64,000 nt of DNA from Portunus trituberculatus (GCF_017591435.1 NC_059304.1:25275638-25339637), one strand, 5' to 3'. Positions 1 to 11,950 are shown, numbered from the stretch's first letter. Numbers and translations are program-made. Notes: generated by a model from the sequence alone, not told the origin.

Positions 1-82
1 AAATGCATTCCAGAAGAAAGATGTTAGACATAAATTAGATAGGATAAACAGAGATAGTGAAAAGATTAGGAAAAATTTCCAG

Positions 83-918
83 GTGCAAATAGGAGAGAAT
101 AAGATTAGGATTCCAAATAAGGAGACAGCATCTAGGAAGGTAGCAGGACTTAAATGTTTTTATGTAAATGCCAGGAGTCTTAGGAACAAGGACTTAGATG
201 TTGTATGTGTCACAGAGGTATGGGTAAATGAGGAAAAGTTTAAGGAAAATAGGAAAGAATATGAAGATGGATACATTATGTATTTACACCAAAGAAATGG
301 TAGGATAGGTGGAGGAGTAGTTATTTATGTAAAAAAATCCTTCATTTCCAGTCAGGTTAATGGTATTAAGGTAGATAACAGAGTAGAGTCCTTATGGCTG
401 GATGTTAGAGTAAACAAAAGTAAGGTTATTAGAGTAGGAGCTTTTTATAGACCACCTAACCAGTCAGCAGATGTAGACAACCTTATGGTAGATGAGATAA
501 ATAGGGAGTGTACTAGTCAGACAATTATCTTAGGGATTTTAATCTTAAGTCAGTAAACTGGGAGAGGATGGTAGGAGATGCTAGTGAAAATAAGTTTATG
601 GAAAGTTTTCAGGATAACTATTTAGTGCAGATGGTAGATAAACCTACTAGGGGGAGGAAGGTTTTAGACATAGTACTAACAAATATTGAGCATTGTTTAA
701 AGGAAGTTGAGGTAGGAGAGACTTTAGCAAACAGTGACCATCATATAATTAGATTTATCATTAATTCCAGTAGGGATAATATAGTGAATAAGACTAGAGT
801 CCCAAACTATCAGAAAGGCAATTATGGTAGGTTACGTCAGTTATTAGGAGAGGTAAACTGGGAAGATAGTTTTGGAAATAAAACTGCACAGGAGATGTGG
901 GATATTTTAAGGTTGTAG
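83..918 (+). pseudogene. LINE-A endonuclease domain (degraded)
   Basis: The frame carries the N-terminal 'YVNARSLRNK' block, then 'DLDVVCVTEVW', which corresponds to the endonuclease catalytic Glu motif, and later 'ANSDHHIIRF', the catalytic SDHH motif. Residues usually found between SLRNK and DLDVV are missing, so a small internal deletion is likely. The frame shifts near 540-570, where the GDFN-type motif should lie. This enzyme would nick target DNA to prime reverse transcription. It is not expected to be functional here. Confidence 0.75.
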
Positions 919-1247
919 TAAAGGGTATAGTGATGCAGTGTATCCCTTACAAAGATATAAGGCAGAGAAACAGGAAGCCATTATGGTGGACTCACGAGAT
1001 AGGTAGACAGATCAGAGAGAAGAAGAGGGCATACAGAGAGTTGCAGAAAAGTGGGGAAGATGTAGATTTGATTAGGTACAGACAGGTCAGGGATGATTTG
1101 AGTAAGGTTATAAAAAAGTAAAAGGCAGGCAGAGATAAAACTAGCTAGAGCTGGGAGTAAAGATCCCAAAAATTATATAGTTATTACAAGGTCAGTGATA
1201 AAAGAAATAAGGATAGGATTGGACCACTCAGAAAAGATGGTGTAGTA

Positions 1248-2879
1248 GTGGATCAAAATGAAGACATAGTAGAATTATTGAATGAACAATTTTCTTCAGT
1301 ATTTACTAGGGAAAGAATAGGAAATCCTGTTACAAACAGTGTGACGAGTAGTTTAAGAGCTTTAGAAAATATTGATATAAAACCGGGAATTATTAGGAAA
1401 TTTATTCTTGAACTAGACGATAGGAAAGCTAGTGGTCCTGATGAGCTACATGCCAGAGTACTTAGGGAGGGTGTAGACAGTATTTCTGAAGCACTTAAGT
1501 TAATCTTTGAAAGATCACTTAGGTTTGCTGAGATACCTCAGGACTGGAAGTTAGCTAATGTTACACCAATATTTAAAAAAGGTAGGAAGGATGATGCGAA
1601 TAATTATAGACCGATCAGTTTAACTAGTATAGTATGTAAGATACTAGAGAAAATCATTAAGGGTAGTATTTGGGAGCATTTAAATGAGAATAGATTAATT
1701 AGAGATACCCAACATGGCTTTAGATCAGGGAGGTCCTGTCTTACAAATTTGCTCGATATCTTAGAATATATTACCAAGGAGTTAGATGATGGAAATAGCA
1801 TAGATGTTATATATCTAGATTTTAGCAAGGCGTTTGATAAGGTACCGCATAGGAGGCTAGTGTACAAATTGAGACTACATGGGATAGGGGTAGGTTAGTT
1901 GATTGGATTAGTGAATGGCTTTCTGATAGGAAACAGAGAGTAGTATTAAATGGGGCAATGTCTGAGTGGAAGGAAGTGGTTAGTGGGGTACCCCAAGGAT
2001 CAGTGCTAGGACCTCTTCTTTTCTTGGTGTACATTAACGATTTAGATATAGGAATTAGTAGCAAAGTATCAAAGTTTGCAGATGATACTAAGATAGCATG
2101 TGCAGTACAGGGTGAAAAGGACAATTACAGAATACAACGAGACCTGGACAGGCTGATAGCATGGGCAGACAGGTGGCAGATGGAGTTTAATTCTAAAAGT
2201 GTCAGGTTATGCATTTAGGTAAAGACAACACAAACTTTAGCTATGAGATGGAGGGATGTTGGCTAGAGGCAGTAGAGGAGGGAAAGGATTTAGGGGTAGT
2301 GATAGACAGGACTATGAAATTTTCAAAGCAATGTTTAGAAGCAAGAAATAGGGCAAATAGGATCCTGGGTTTTATAAATAGAAATGTTAGTTATAAAAGT
2401 AAGGAAGTGGTGCGTAGCTTATATAATTCCTATGTTAGGCCCCATTTAGAGTATTGCATACAGGCCTGGTCACCACATTATAGGCAGGATATCAACATGT
2501 TAGAAGCAGTTCAGAGAAGAGCAACTAGGATGATACCAGCATTAAAGTGCCTGGAGTATAGAGATAGATTAAAGGAATTAAACATGTTTTCATTTGAGAG
2601 GAGATGTATAAGAGGGATATGATAGAGTTATTTAAAATGTTCTCAGATACAAACTACATAGATGTGAGATCTTTCTTTACCTTAGAGGAAGGAAGTAGGA
2701 CTAGAAATCATGGCAGGAAGATTAGAAAGCAAGGCTGCAGGTTAGATATAAGAAAATATTTCTTTAGTCATAGGGTGGTAGACTTCTGGAATGCATTGCC
2801 AGACAGGATTGTAAATAGCACTAGTTTGACAATGTTTAAAAACAGATTAGATAAGCCCTTAAATTTATTAGATTTATAA
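1248..2879 (+). pseudogene. LINE-A reverse transcriptase (frameshifted)
   Basis: Canonical non-LTR reverse transcriptase motifs occur in order: 'NYRPISLTSIVCKILEKII', 'HGFRSGRSCLTNLL', 'DFSKAFDKVPHRRL', 'GVPQGSVLGPLLFLVYINDL' and the catalytic 'FADDTKI'. The thumb and C-terminal region follow ('RPHLEYCIQAWSPHYRQDI'). The frame changes near 1893, 2195 and 2612. Compared with the copy at 9217-9873, the last two are single-base deletions. The domain order and sizes are otherwise normal. Confidence 0.85.
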
Positions 2880-3160
2880 TTATGTATAGTGCTGCATGAT
2901 AGTTTTTATAAGAAATTTACTATAGTTAAACAAGACATGATCCCCATGTATGGGGATCACAGATGGTACAGGAATTCGCTGCAGGACTTAGCCCTGTTAA
3001 TGGGCCAAATATTTAGAATTAGTATATAATGTATTGTGTACTTGTAAGTGTATCTCTAAGTACTAATGACGAGGTCGCTGTGCGATTGATACAGGATAAC
3101 TTAGATGGGCCCTGGTGGCCCTTTGTTATCCTATTATTTATGTTATGTTATGTTATGTTA

Positions 3161-4270
3161 ACACTCAAGCATTTGCACATGAAGATCAAGTCCCTGACAA
3201 AAAGATCAGTAATGAGAGATTCTCATGCTGATGGCATGCACAGATTTAAACTAGCATTGACTGGCAAATTAAAACACCAACGTGTGCTGAAAGATTACAT
3301 GACACAACTCCCAGTTATCTACTACCACTCCAAGAAAGCATGGTTCAATTTTCCAAAATTGGTTTCACAATCATTTTGCGCCAGAAGTTTGCAGGTATTA
3401 GAGGGAAGAACTAAAATCTGATGATGAAGAGATAAAAACTTTGCTGTTGTTAGACAACACACCCATACATCCCAACAAAGAAAAATTATGGAGCACTGAT
3501 GGTAAAATAAAAGTCATGTTTCTTCCACTAAATACAAGTGTCATCCAGCCCGTGGATCAAGGCGTGATCATGTCACTTAAGCAACGCTATCAATGTTGCT
3601 ACTTAAAAGAAGTTATGGTGGTGGTGGAGGAGGAACAAGATTTAGAGGACACAAGGGGGTTGCACACAGTTCAAAACATAAAAAAATTACAACATAAAAT
3701 CTGCCATTTATAATTTTGCTTACTCCTGGAAAGATTTCACGTGAAACACACAACACTTGCAAACAGCTGGAAAATCCTGATGTTGGACCAGGACCCAGAG
3801 ATAGATTTTGAAGGTTTTGAGGCTGATGATTTCCACTTAATTCTACAGAGGGGGAGGAGAAACAGGTCTAACAGTTGATGAAGTGTGTGAATGGCTAGAG
3901 GAAAGTGACAGACCGAGGCTACCACCAGCAGACACAAGAAGAAATAGTTGCAAAAGTAACAGGTGTTGTTGAAAGTGAAGAAAGTGATCCGGGTGATCAA
4001 GAGGCTATGTTACCTGTGTTCAAAAGGTCTGAAGTGTGAGAAGCAATTGATACGTTAATTCATTTTGTGTCATGCTCTGATGACACAAAAGTCCAAGTGC
4101 ACTTCCACAACTTCAGAATTTTAAAAGAAGAAATAATCAAGCACCAAAATAAGAAAGTCAAGCAGACCAAGCTGGATAATTACTGTTGAACCTCAAGAAC
4201 TCAGACCCTGATAACTCGAATTTCGTGATGTCGGACTCTCACCAATCCGGGACTAGAGTCCAAGTTGAAC
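3161..4270 (+). pseudogene. Tigger/pogo-type transposase, C-terminal part (degraded)
   Basis: The segment starts directly after the LINE-A tail. Broken frames give 'LLLLDNTPIHPN' (a catalytic Asp block) and 'VIQPVDQGVIMSLKQRYQ' (the last catalytic Asp block), typical of DDD pogo/Tigger/jerky transposases. Further on are 'DFEGFEADDFHLILQ', 'VDEVCEWLEESDRP' and a lysine-rich end with 'KQTKLDNY', matching the usual C-terminal tail. A frameshift lies near 3360, where one frame reads NWFHNHFAPEVC. The N-terminal DNA-binding part is absent, so LINE-A may have inserted into this element or replaced part of it. Confidence 0.75.
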
Positions 4271-4429
4271 TGCCCGCCCGTTTTTTTTTTTTTCACTTTC
4301 TTTTATTTAATTTTTTATTAAAATTATAAAAATTCAATAAAAAAAAACTGCATTTTTGTTGTAGTTTAAAATGATACCAAAAAAAAAGTCGATCAGAGTT
4401 TATACTAATTTTGTGAAAATTTTTGAAGT

Positions 4430-4640
4430 GTAAAAAAACACTTTTCGAGATATTTGCTCCTAAATATTTTTCATAATTTCGTCCTTGTTTTGCTATTTGT
4501 ATTCATCTGATTGACAGGAAATTTTCACACATTATTGTTTATTCAATGGTGACTTCCTGAAGGATGATAGGATGCTAATGCATCACATCCTCACTTCTCT
4601 AGAAAATATTATTCATTTGTACATAGCAAAACATTTACGA
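4430..4640. repeat. Dispersed repeat, second copy at about 24065-24245
   Basis: The block starting 'TTTTCGAGATATTTGCTCC' and running through 'CTTGTTTTGCTATTTGTATT' and 'GACTTCCTG' recurs with scattered substitutions near 24065-24245. I see no coding potential. It is probably the untranslated part of a DNA transposon, since both copies lie beside Tigger-like sequence. Confidence 0.6.
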
Positions 4641-5114
4641 TAATAATTCTCTAAACAGGCTGCAGTACACATTCACTGGGCACTTCTGCAGTTGAGTTTG
4701 AAAGATAGCCTGGGATTGAGTAACAGCTGTCAACCCCCACCGTGAAGGGAAGGAACTCAAGGAAGGAGAAAAGTCAAGGAGGGATTAGCACCAGCCCCAT
4801 GCTACCTACCCACAACTCTCTCTTTCTCTCATTATTATTATTACACTTGGCCCTCGTTTATCTGTATTTTGGTTAATACAGACAGTGTCCAGCTAATAAT
4901 CTAATAATTTGAGTCCAATTCAAACAATATACACCTCACACACTTTCAGAAATTACCAACAGATAGCAGCACTGCTGTGGCAGGTTGTTGTAAACAAGTT
5001 CAGCTGATGCTAGTGAACATTGTGTATTGTCTGGTATCAGTGAGCAAGTTTGTGCATTTTCAGTACCTTAGAACTCTTAAATTATTGTCTCTCAAGGATG
5101 TTAGGCATAAGTGA

Positions 5115-5360
5115 GTGGTTCTAGTTGTGACTTATAAGATGGAGTTCATAAGAAAATTAGTGGAAGAAGCTAATGTTACGAGGGTTTGTGAGGAGTATGG
5201 CATGACCAAGCAAGTTGTGTTGGACATTAGTAAATCAAAAGATAAGCTGGTAGAATATTCTGCCAAATACTGTAAGGATGCATCATCAAGTAAAAGTGGT
5301 AGAAGGAGAAATGTAAGGAGTGGAAAAGATGCTACATTAGATACTGCAGTTATAAAGTGA
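5115..5360 (+). pseudogene. Tigger/jerky-type transposase N-terminal CENP-B-like helix-turn-helix
   Basis: The peptide from the Met at 5139 includes 'EFIRKLVEEANVTRVCEEYG', then 'MTKQVVLDISKSKDKLVEY'. This matches the N-terminal CENP-B/pogo helix-turn-helix that binds transposon ends. The frame stops at 5360, before any catalytic residues. It starts about 270 bp inside the left inverted repeat, as expected for this type of element. Confidence 0.7.
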
Positions 5361-5575
5361 TGTATGTGGCAGCTAAAAAGCTGGCATAGAAATTGATACA
5401 GAGAATTTCAGGGGTGGCTGTGGTGATTCCACAATCGAAACAGACTTTTTAATGCTACTGTGCAGACTGAAGATAGCACTGCAGACACACCCAACATCAC
5501 ATGACATGGCTGCATGTTGTGGTAGTATATTCATTGTACTTCATGTTATGAAGTTTTTTTTCATGCAATCGGGCA

Positions 5576-6668
5576 TTACTATATATTGCAGCCTATAAGT
5601 CAAATCTTTAAGGTCTTATTTATGGTGAAAACACTAGGGGTCAACTTATGGGGTAGATATAAAATAGCAACCTTCAAATATATTTGCACCAGTAACATAA
5701 GCATACCAGCAAACTGCTACTGAACTTGGCCTCAGGGCTGTGTTTACACATTATTCTAGTAAGGCACGGTAGAAACTGGAAACTGCTACTCATGAGGACT
5801 GCACATACTGACACTCTGTAGTAAGTAGGAAGAATAACGTCCATACACAATAATGTAGTTTATTATTATAGAATATTTTATTGATACAAAAAACTAAAAA
5901 TATAATCATTTTGTAATGAAATGATCATAGTTGACTGCTCAGTGCTGCCACCTACAAATGAGCATTTCATTTGAACAGCTGTTTAGGTGCGTAATATTAA
6001 ATATCATTTTGTTCTTGAATATTTTAGATCATTTTAGGTATTATGTATTTAGCTTTTGCATCAATAAAATATTCCATAGTAATAAACTAAGGTATTTATG
6101 GATATGTTGTTGTTCCTACTTACTACAGAGTATCAGTCCCCAGCACAACATGGCAGAGGAGGAATATGTCTCCCTGAAATAGGGGTCCTATCAGACCTCT
6201 CTGAGTCCCTTGCCTATGAAATATTCACCCTTGAACATATTCCTTTTGGGAGTATGTGCAGTCCCCATGGGTAACAGTTACTTTTGCTTCTTTGTTCCAA
6301 CATTTGAAGCAGGACTGTAGGTGGTTGGACACTTACCATTAGAGTTTTAAAAGTAAATATTCATCTAATATAGTGGTGAAACAGGTGAGTGGAGAGAAAA
6401 AAAAGTAAAAACTGATGGCTTGTTTTAGTTTAAACGCATAAAGTTGGTGATATTTTAAATGTTTGATTTTTTTTTTTATTTTACTGTACATAACACTTAA
6501 TTGACAATCCAGTACTTAGTGACTCAAGACAATATTGGGGCAGGCTAAGTAATGGTTTAGGAGGGTCGACTTATCTGCAAGGTAAACCTATAGTGTACAA
6601 CATTTTTTGGTCTAATTAAAGAGGTCGACTTATGTGGCAGATCGACTTATAAGCCGCAATATATGGTA
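5576..6668. mobile_element. Nested MITE-like inverted-repeat element
   Basis: The left end 'TACTATATATTGCAGCCTAT' and the reverse complement of the right end 'TACCATATATTGCGGCTTAT' match at 17 of 20 positions, and similarity continues into AAGTC. The inside is AT-rich with no recognisable transposase. It lies inside the pogo element at 4844-6866. The ends resemble those of the element nested at 36933-37517. Exact boundaries are uncertain by a few bases. Confidence 0.55.
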
Positions 6669-6872
6669 CTGTTAGGTTAGTTTTAGTGTTAGGTTAACTT
6701 AGATTAAGTTTATTTTGGTTTGGTTGGTCAGGCAAACCAAAATAAACCAAATTTAGCATTTTCTAAAAATGTGTGACAAAAATCCACATTTGGTAAAATA
6801 AAGCATCTTTTTCATTATCCAGACTGGTGCCTGCACCATTTAGTCCAGAAAAACGAGGGTTGAGTGTAAAGT

Positions 6873-7235
6873 GGAGACTTAATACTCGACCTTAATTCAT
6901 TCCAAATGGCTGTTTGAGTATTAAAAAGTTCGACTATCAATACCTATAAATCAGGTATTCGTTCTAATCTTGGCAAAACCTAAGTTTATAAAAAATTCAA
7001 TGTATTTTTGTTTTTGTATAATATGATTTGTACCTACCATAAGTGAAGGCTGGTAATAGATAATGTAGAAGAGGAGAGGAGAAAGGTAGAGAGAAGGGAG
7101 GTTGTCGGAAAATGAGTCACCATCCATGAAAATGTCTTCATAACTTTTTTCCTGGTGTGATTCCTGTGAACCCACTAGTGGAGGGGTGTGGCTCACTAAT
7201 ACTTGCATTCTCACTAGATTCCTTGTTTTCATTGA
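6873..7235. mobile_element. Fragment of a Tigger-like element also present at 31126
   Basis: The segment begins 'GTGGAGACTTAATACTCGAC' and is alignable by eye with 31126-31500, including the shared text 'CTATAAATCAGGTA' and 'GGTTCACAGGAATCACAC' (read on the appropriate strand). The copy at 31126 has both ends. This one stops aligning near 7235, where unrelated sequence begins. Antisense reading frames here are not convincing genes. Confidence 0.55.
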
Positions 7236-7404
7236 CCCCTTCGTGCCGGATGTTAAAAAAGCCCGCCTGCATGATATACGGGTGGTAGTGCCGCGCACCC
7301 AAGCTCGGGAAACTCGTGCAAGCTTGTCATACTTGTCGTCTTTGTGTATTATGCTGCTATTTTTTAGTCACTATATCGCCTTCGAAGAGGAAAGTGGACG
7401 CTTC

Positions 7405-7726
<322 letters not shown>

Positions 7727-7769
7727 TTAGAAAATTTGTTTTTGTATTTGTGTGTGTATTTACCTAGTT

Positions 7770-8143
7770 GTAGTTTTACAGGGCCTGGGCTTTATGCTCG
7801 TGTGGCCCCGTCTCCATATCTACACTTATCCAATCTTACTTTAAAAGTGTGCACACTCGTTGCAGACACTACTTCTTCATCTAAACTGTTCCACGTCTCA
7901 ATACATCTCTGCGGGAAACTATATTTTTAATATCTCTCAGACATCTTCCCTTTCTCAGCTTTTACTATGCGATCTTGTGCTTCGGATGTCATATTCTTCT
8001 CTCAAGATCAGTTTCTCATTATCCACTTGGTCCGTTCCGTTGATCAATTTACAGACTTGTATCAGGTCTCCTCTCTCCCTTCTTTATTCCAAGGTTGGTA
8101 GATATATAGCCTTTAGTCTCTCCTCATATGTCATCCCTTCAAG
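7770..8143 (-). pseudogene. LINE-B copy 1 reverse transcriptase C-terminus
   Basis: The minus strand reads 'ELEGMTYEERLKA', then a stop within the 'LPTLEQRRERGD' block. It continues through the C-terminal region seen intact at 12028-12723, with 'KYSFPQR' and 'ETWNSLDEEV' equivalents. It ends in the element's 3' tail. The fragment is too short and broken to be functional. Confidence 0.7.
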
Positions 8144-8866
8144 TTCATGGACCAATCAAGAATATAAAGACATGATAGATGACACAATAAAGAGTCTGAG
8201 AATCGTTAAAGAAAGGAGAAAAGTGATATTAGTAGGAGATTTCAACTGTAAAGAAGTGGACTGGGAAAATTATGAAAGTGGTACGGGGGAAGAAGCCTGG
8301 GGAGAAAGATTCTTAAACCTAATGATAGACAATATGATGGACCAAAGAGTAAAGGAAAGCACAAGATTCAGAGGAAACGACGAGCCGGCGAGATTGGACC
8401 TAGTTTTTACAAGGGGTATACAAATGAATGATGATATAAGATATAAGTGCCCATTGGGAAAGAGTGACCATGCAATATTAGAAATAGATATAGAAGAAGG
8501 AAAGGAAGATAGAGACGATTCATACAAAGGAGACCGATTAAATTACAGAAAGGCTGATATTGAGAATCTCAAGAACTATTTTAAAAACGTAGACTGGGAG
8601 GAGATGGAAAACTCAAAGACAATGCAAGACAAATATAACTTATTTTTGGAAATATACAAAACAGGAGTCAGGGAATATGTCCCAAAATATAGACCAAAAG
8701 AAGAAGGAAAGAAAGATTGGTTTAATGCAAGGTGTACTAGGGCAAAGGAGAAAAGAGATGGAGCATGGAAAAGATGGAGGAGAAATAGGAATCCAACAAA
8801 CAAGGAAAACTTCAAGGCAGCGAGAAATGAATATGTTAAGGTGAGGAAGGAAGAGGAAAAGAACTT

Positions 8867-9871
8867 AACATAACATAACATAACATAACATAAATAATAG
8901 GATAACAAAGGGCCACCAGGGCCCATCTAGGTTATCCTATATCAGTCACACAGCGACCTCATCATCAGTACTTAAAGATACACTTACAAGTACACAATAC
9001 ATTATATACTAATTCTAAATATTTGGCCCATTAACAGGGCTAAGTCCTGCAGCGAAATCCTCTACAATTTGTGGTCACCATACATGGGGATCATGTCTTA
9101 TTTAACTATAGTAAATTTCTTATAAAAACTATCATGCAGTGCTATACATAATTATAAATCTAATAAATTTAAGTGCTTATCTAATCTGTTTTTAAACATT
9201 GTCAAACTAGTGCTATTTACAATCCTGTCTGGCAATGCATTCCAAAGTCTACCATCCTATGACTAAAGAAATATTTTCTTATATCTAACCTGCAGCCTTG
9301 CTTTCTAATCTTCCTGCCATGATTTCTAGTCCTATTTCCCTCCTCTAAGGTAAAGAAAGATCTCACATCTATGTAGTTTGTATCTGAGAACATTTTAAAT
9401 AACTCTATCATATCCCCTCTTATACATCTCCTCTCAAATGAAAACATGTTTAATTCCTTTAATCTATCTCTATACTCCAGGCACTTTAATGCTGGTATCA
9501 TCCTAGTTGCTCTTCTCTGAACTGCTTCTAACATGTTGATATCCTGCCTATAGTGGGGTGACCAGGCCTGTATGCAATACTCTAAATGGGGCCTAACATA
9601 GGAATTATATAAGCTACGCACCACTTCCTTACTTTTATAACTAACATTTCTATTTATAAAACCCAGGATCCTATTTGCCCTATTTCTTGCTTCTAAACAT
9701 TGCTTTGAAAATTTCATACTCCTGTCTATCACTACTCCTAAATCCTTTCCTTCCTCTACTGCCTCTAGCCAACATCCCTCCATCTCATAGTTAAAGTTTG
9801 TGTTGTCTTTACCTAAATGCATAACCTGACACTTATCAGAATTAAACTCCATCTGCCACCTGGCTACCCAT
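8867..9871 (-). mobile_element. LINE-A copy 2, 5'-truncated, inserted in LINE-B
   Basis: The left end is the reverse complement of the TTATG tail (8867-8892). The right end lies in the reverse-transcriptase thumb region, so the copy is 5'-truncated. It splits the LINE-B frame at 'EEEKN|FEKDIVEK'. ACTT occurs on both sides (8863-8866 and 9872-9875), consistent with a 4-bp target duplication. The uninterrupted order of the target is visible in LINE-B copy 2 near 13200. Confidence 0.85.
9217..9871 (-). pseudogene. LINE-A reverse transcriptase C-terminal fragment
   Basis: One open minus-strand frame gives 'RWQMEFNSDKCQVMHLGKDN', 'GKDLGVVIDRSMKFSKQ', 'RPHLEYCIQAWSPHYRQDI' and 'QRRATRMIPALKCLEYRDRL'. 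It spans positions where the plus-strand copy at 2190-2620 is frameshifted. It ends early at 'RMVDFGMHCQTG' because of an indel relative to copy 1. The first residues of the open frame, upstream of the insertion, come from antisense LINE-B sequence. Confidence 0.8.
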
Positions 9872-10842
9872 ACTTCGAAAAAGATATTGTCGAAAAATGT
9901 AAGGAGCAACCAAAATTGTTCTATAGATTCATAAATGGAAAATTTAGGCAAAAAGAAACAATAGAAAGGTTAAAAGGAGAGAACGGGATGGTGGAAGACC
10001 CAAAAAGTATGGCAGAACTATTAAATAAAAAATTCCAGGAGGTCTTTACTAAAGAATCCAAATTTGAGAGGCCACAGGGTAATAGAGAGACAATCTATAT
10101 GAAAGAGATTAAAGTAACCAAGCTTGAAATAAAAGTTAATGAAAGAACTGGATGAAGAGAAGGCAATAAGACCGGATGAAGTCTCAGGCAGAATACTGAA
10201 AGAATGTAGGGAAGAACTAGCAAGTCCTATATACAACATCATAAAATGCTCAATAGAAAATGGAACAGTGCCAGTAGAATGGAAAAGAGCTGAGGTGGTT
10301 CCCATATATAAGAGTGGAAGGAAAGAAGAACCTTTAAATTACAGACCGGTATCACTAACTAGTGTAATATGCAAGATGTGTGAAAGAATAATAAAGAAAC
10401 AAGAGATCGAGTTCCTTGAAGACAACAAATTAATATCAAATAGCCAATTTGGTTTTAGAAAAGGACGGTCTTGTGTAACTAATTTATTGAGTTTCTATTC
10501 TAGAATAGTTGATAGAGTACAAGAGAGAGAGGGATGGGTTGACTACATCTACTTGGATTTAAAAAAGGCGTTTGACAAAGTGCCACACGCAAGATTACTG
10601 TGGAAGTTAGAGGAGAAGGGTGGCTTAAAAGGAAGCACATTGAGATGGATAGAAAATTATTTGAGGGGAGAGAAATAAGGACGGTAGTTAAAGATATGAA
10701 GTCCAAGTGGAGAGCAGTAGAAAGCGGAGTGCCACAGGGGTCAGTATTGGCATCAATACTTTTCCTCATTTATATTAACGACATGCCAGAAGGAGTGAAC
10801 TGCTACATAAATTTGTTTGCGGATGATACGAAACTGTGCAGA

Positions 10843-11770
10843 CCTTTCATTATTCTTTTCCCTTACTGCTGCTGCCAGTTCATTGTATCTCTTCCTTTCT
10901 TCCTCATTTCTATTTTTCTTTATATAGATATCCTTGCAGCCTTCTGTTTCTCTAAGTTTTGTTGTTCTATATAATATTTCTTCTGTTGCTGCTTGTGATT
11001 TTAGTAATATTTTAATTGGTCTCGTTTTTCCTTCTTGATATGGTCCCATTCTGTTTATTTCTTCTACTTCCTCTTCCAAGTTCTGCTTATCTTCGTCATT
11101 AAGATTCTTCAGTAGGTCTTTAACTGATTTCATTTCTTCTTTTTCTCTCTTTGGTCTATATTTTATATTTTTTTTCTTTTATTCCAAATACGACTACACT
11201 CTTCTTTTTTTCTGCAATTTCTCTAACTAGATTTTCTTTTGTCTTGAGGACTCCTACCATTTTGTTTGTCATATTTTCTTCTTTTTCTTTAAGTTGTTCT
11301 TGAATCACCTCCTGAAAATCGGCCTTATCTTTCTTATCTTGGACTCTCCATGCTTGTACTTCTTTTTTAATCACGTTCTCTACTCTTTCCTCTTCCTTGT
11401 TTACTAGATCTTTCAGCTTCTCCTTTTCTTTCTCGGCTTTACCGAGTCCTTCTTCGATCTGCTTCTTGTAGTTAGCTACTTCCTTTTTTAGTTCTTCGTT
11501 TTCCGCTCTTAGCCTAGCTTCATTTTCTTCCACTTTTCTTATCCTTTCTCTCAGTCTTATAAACTCCATTTCCTGTTCTTTATTCTCTTTCATTTTCATC
11601 TTCTCCTTTATCAGTTTATCTAGTTTACATTCAATATTTAACACTCTCTTAAGTAGTGAAGTTGTCGTCAGATCGAACCCTTGAATACGCTGTTCTCCCT
11701 CACCGACATAGTCATCATCAGCCTTTCTATTCTCATGTCTGCATTTGGATGGAATATCTTTTTCACTCAT
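10843..11770 (-). pseudogene. LINE-B copy 1 ORF1 (coiled-coil nucleic-acid-binding protein)
   Basis: The start codon at 11770 gives 'MSEKDIPSKCRHENRKADDD'. It is followed by about 120 residues of heptad-like Lys/Glu-rich coiled coil, then 'KKSVVVFGIKEK' (start of an RRM-like fold) and, after a frameshift near 11150, 'KSVKDLLKNLNDED' and 'PIKILLKSQAATEEILYRTT'. The layout of coiled coil then RNA-binding domain fits LINE ORF1 proteins. The end is cut at 'NNERS' by the inversion breakpoint at 10842. Confidence 0.75.
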
Positions 11771-11930
11771 TATTCTTTAATAATTGATTTCATGGAGAAA
11801 AAAAAAAAAAAAAAAAAAGAGTCCACACTACCTGCCCAGGCCACTGTAAATACTATACAACAGGTGTAGTGAAGATCAGCTGATCGTCAGAACCGCGCCA
11901 GTGCGTCCGCCCTCAACCGTGTCTCTCGAA

Positions 11931-11950
11931 TGTGTGTGTGTGTGTGTGTG
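11931..11950. repeat. (TG)n junction between LINE-B copies 1 and 2
   Basis: Ten TG units separate the 5' end of copy 1 ('GTGTCTCTCGAA' on the plus strand) from the 3' tail of copy 2 ('TATTTACCTAGTTGTA', twice). Confidence 0.9.

Larger units (their letters stand above)
1..3160 (+). mobile_element. LINE-A non-LTR retrotransposon, 5' end outside window
   Basis: The stretch reads in order as an apurinic-type endonuclease, a reverse transcriptase and a short 3' untranslated region ending in about four TTATG repeats (3139-3160). A short tandem-repeat tail instead of poly(A) is common in CR1/L2/Jockey-type LINEs. The reading frame is broken by several one-base indels. A second, minus-strand copy of the same 3' end lies at 8867-9871. 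Comparing the two shows that single-base losses near 2195 and 2612 here disrupt a frame that is open there. Clade placement is tentative. Confidence 0.85.
4844..6866 (+). mobile_element. pogo/Tigger-type DNA transposon with inverted ends and TA duplication
   Basis: The left end reads TA then CACTTGGCCCTCGTTTATCTG. The right end, reverse-complemented, reads TA then CACTCAACCCTCGTTTTTCTG. The inverted repeats match over about 20 bp with a few differences, and TA flanks both sides. The element keeps the transposase DNA-binding domain (5115-5360) but has lost the catalytic domain. A second inverted-repeat element (5576-6668) occupies most of its right half. Confidence 0.7.
8144..10842 (+). pseudogene. 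LINE-B copy 1 endonuclease/reverse transcriptase core, inverted and interrupted
   Basis: The plus strand begins at 'SWTNQEYKDMIDDTIKSL', in the middle of the endonuclease. It continues through 'VILVGDFNCKEVDWENY' and 'CPLGKSDHAILEID' (endonuclease motifs) and the linker. After the nested insertion it continues through reverse-transcriptase motifs 'NYRPVSLTSVICKMCERII', 'DLKKAFDKVPHARLL', 'GVPQGSVLASILFLIYINDM' and 'LFADDTKLCR'. It stops exactly there and passes into minus-strand ORF1 sequence. A frameshift lies near 10135. The LINE-A insertion occupies 8867-9871. Confidence 0.85.
7745..11930 (-). mobile_element. LINE-B copy 1, with inverted core and nested LINE-A
   Basis: Read on the minus strand, the order is: 5' region and ORF1 (11930 to 10843), then a core running in the opposite direction (10842 to 8144, plus-strand coding), then the reverse-transcriptase C-terminus and 3' tail (8143 to about 7745). 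The inverted core holds the endonuclease and most of the reverse transcriptase and is split by a LINE-A insertion (8867-9871). The 5' end abuts (TG)n at 11931 and the 3' tail abuts a short TG run at 7747-7756. The parts that would lie at the inversion edges are missing. Confidence 0.8.
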
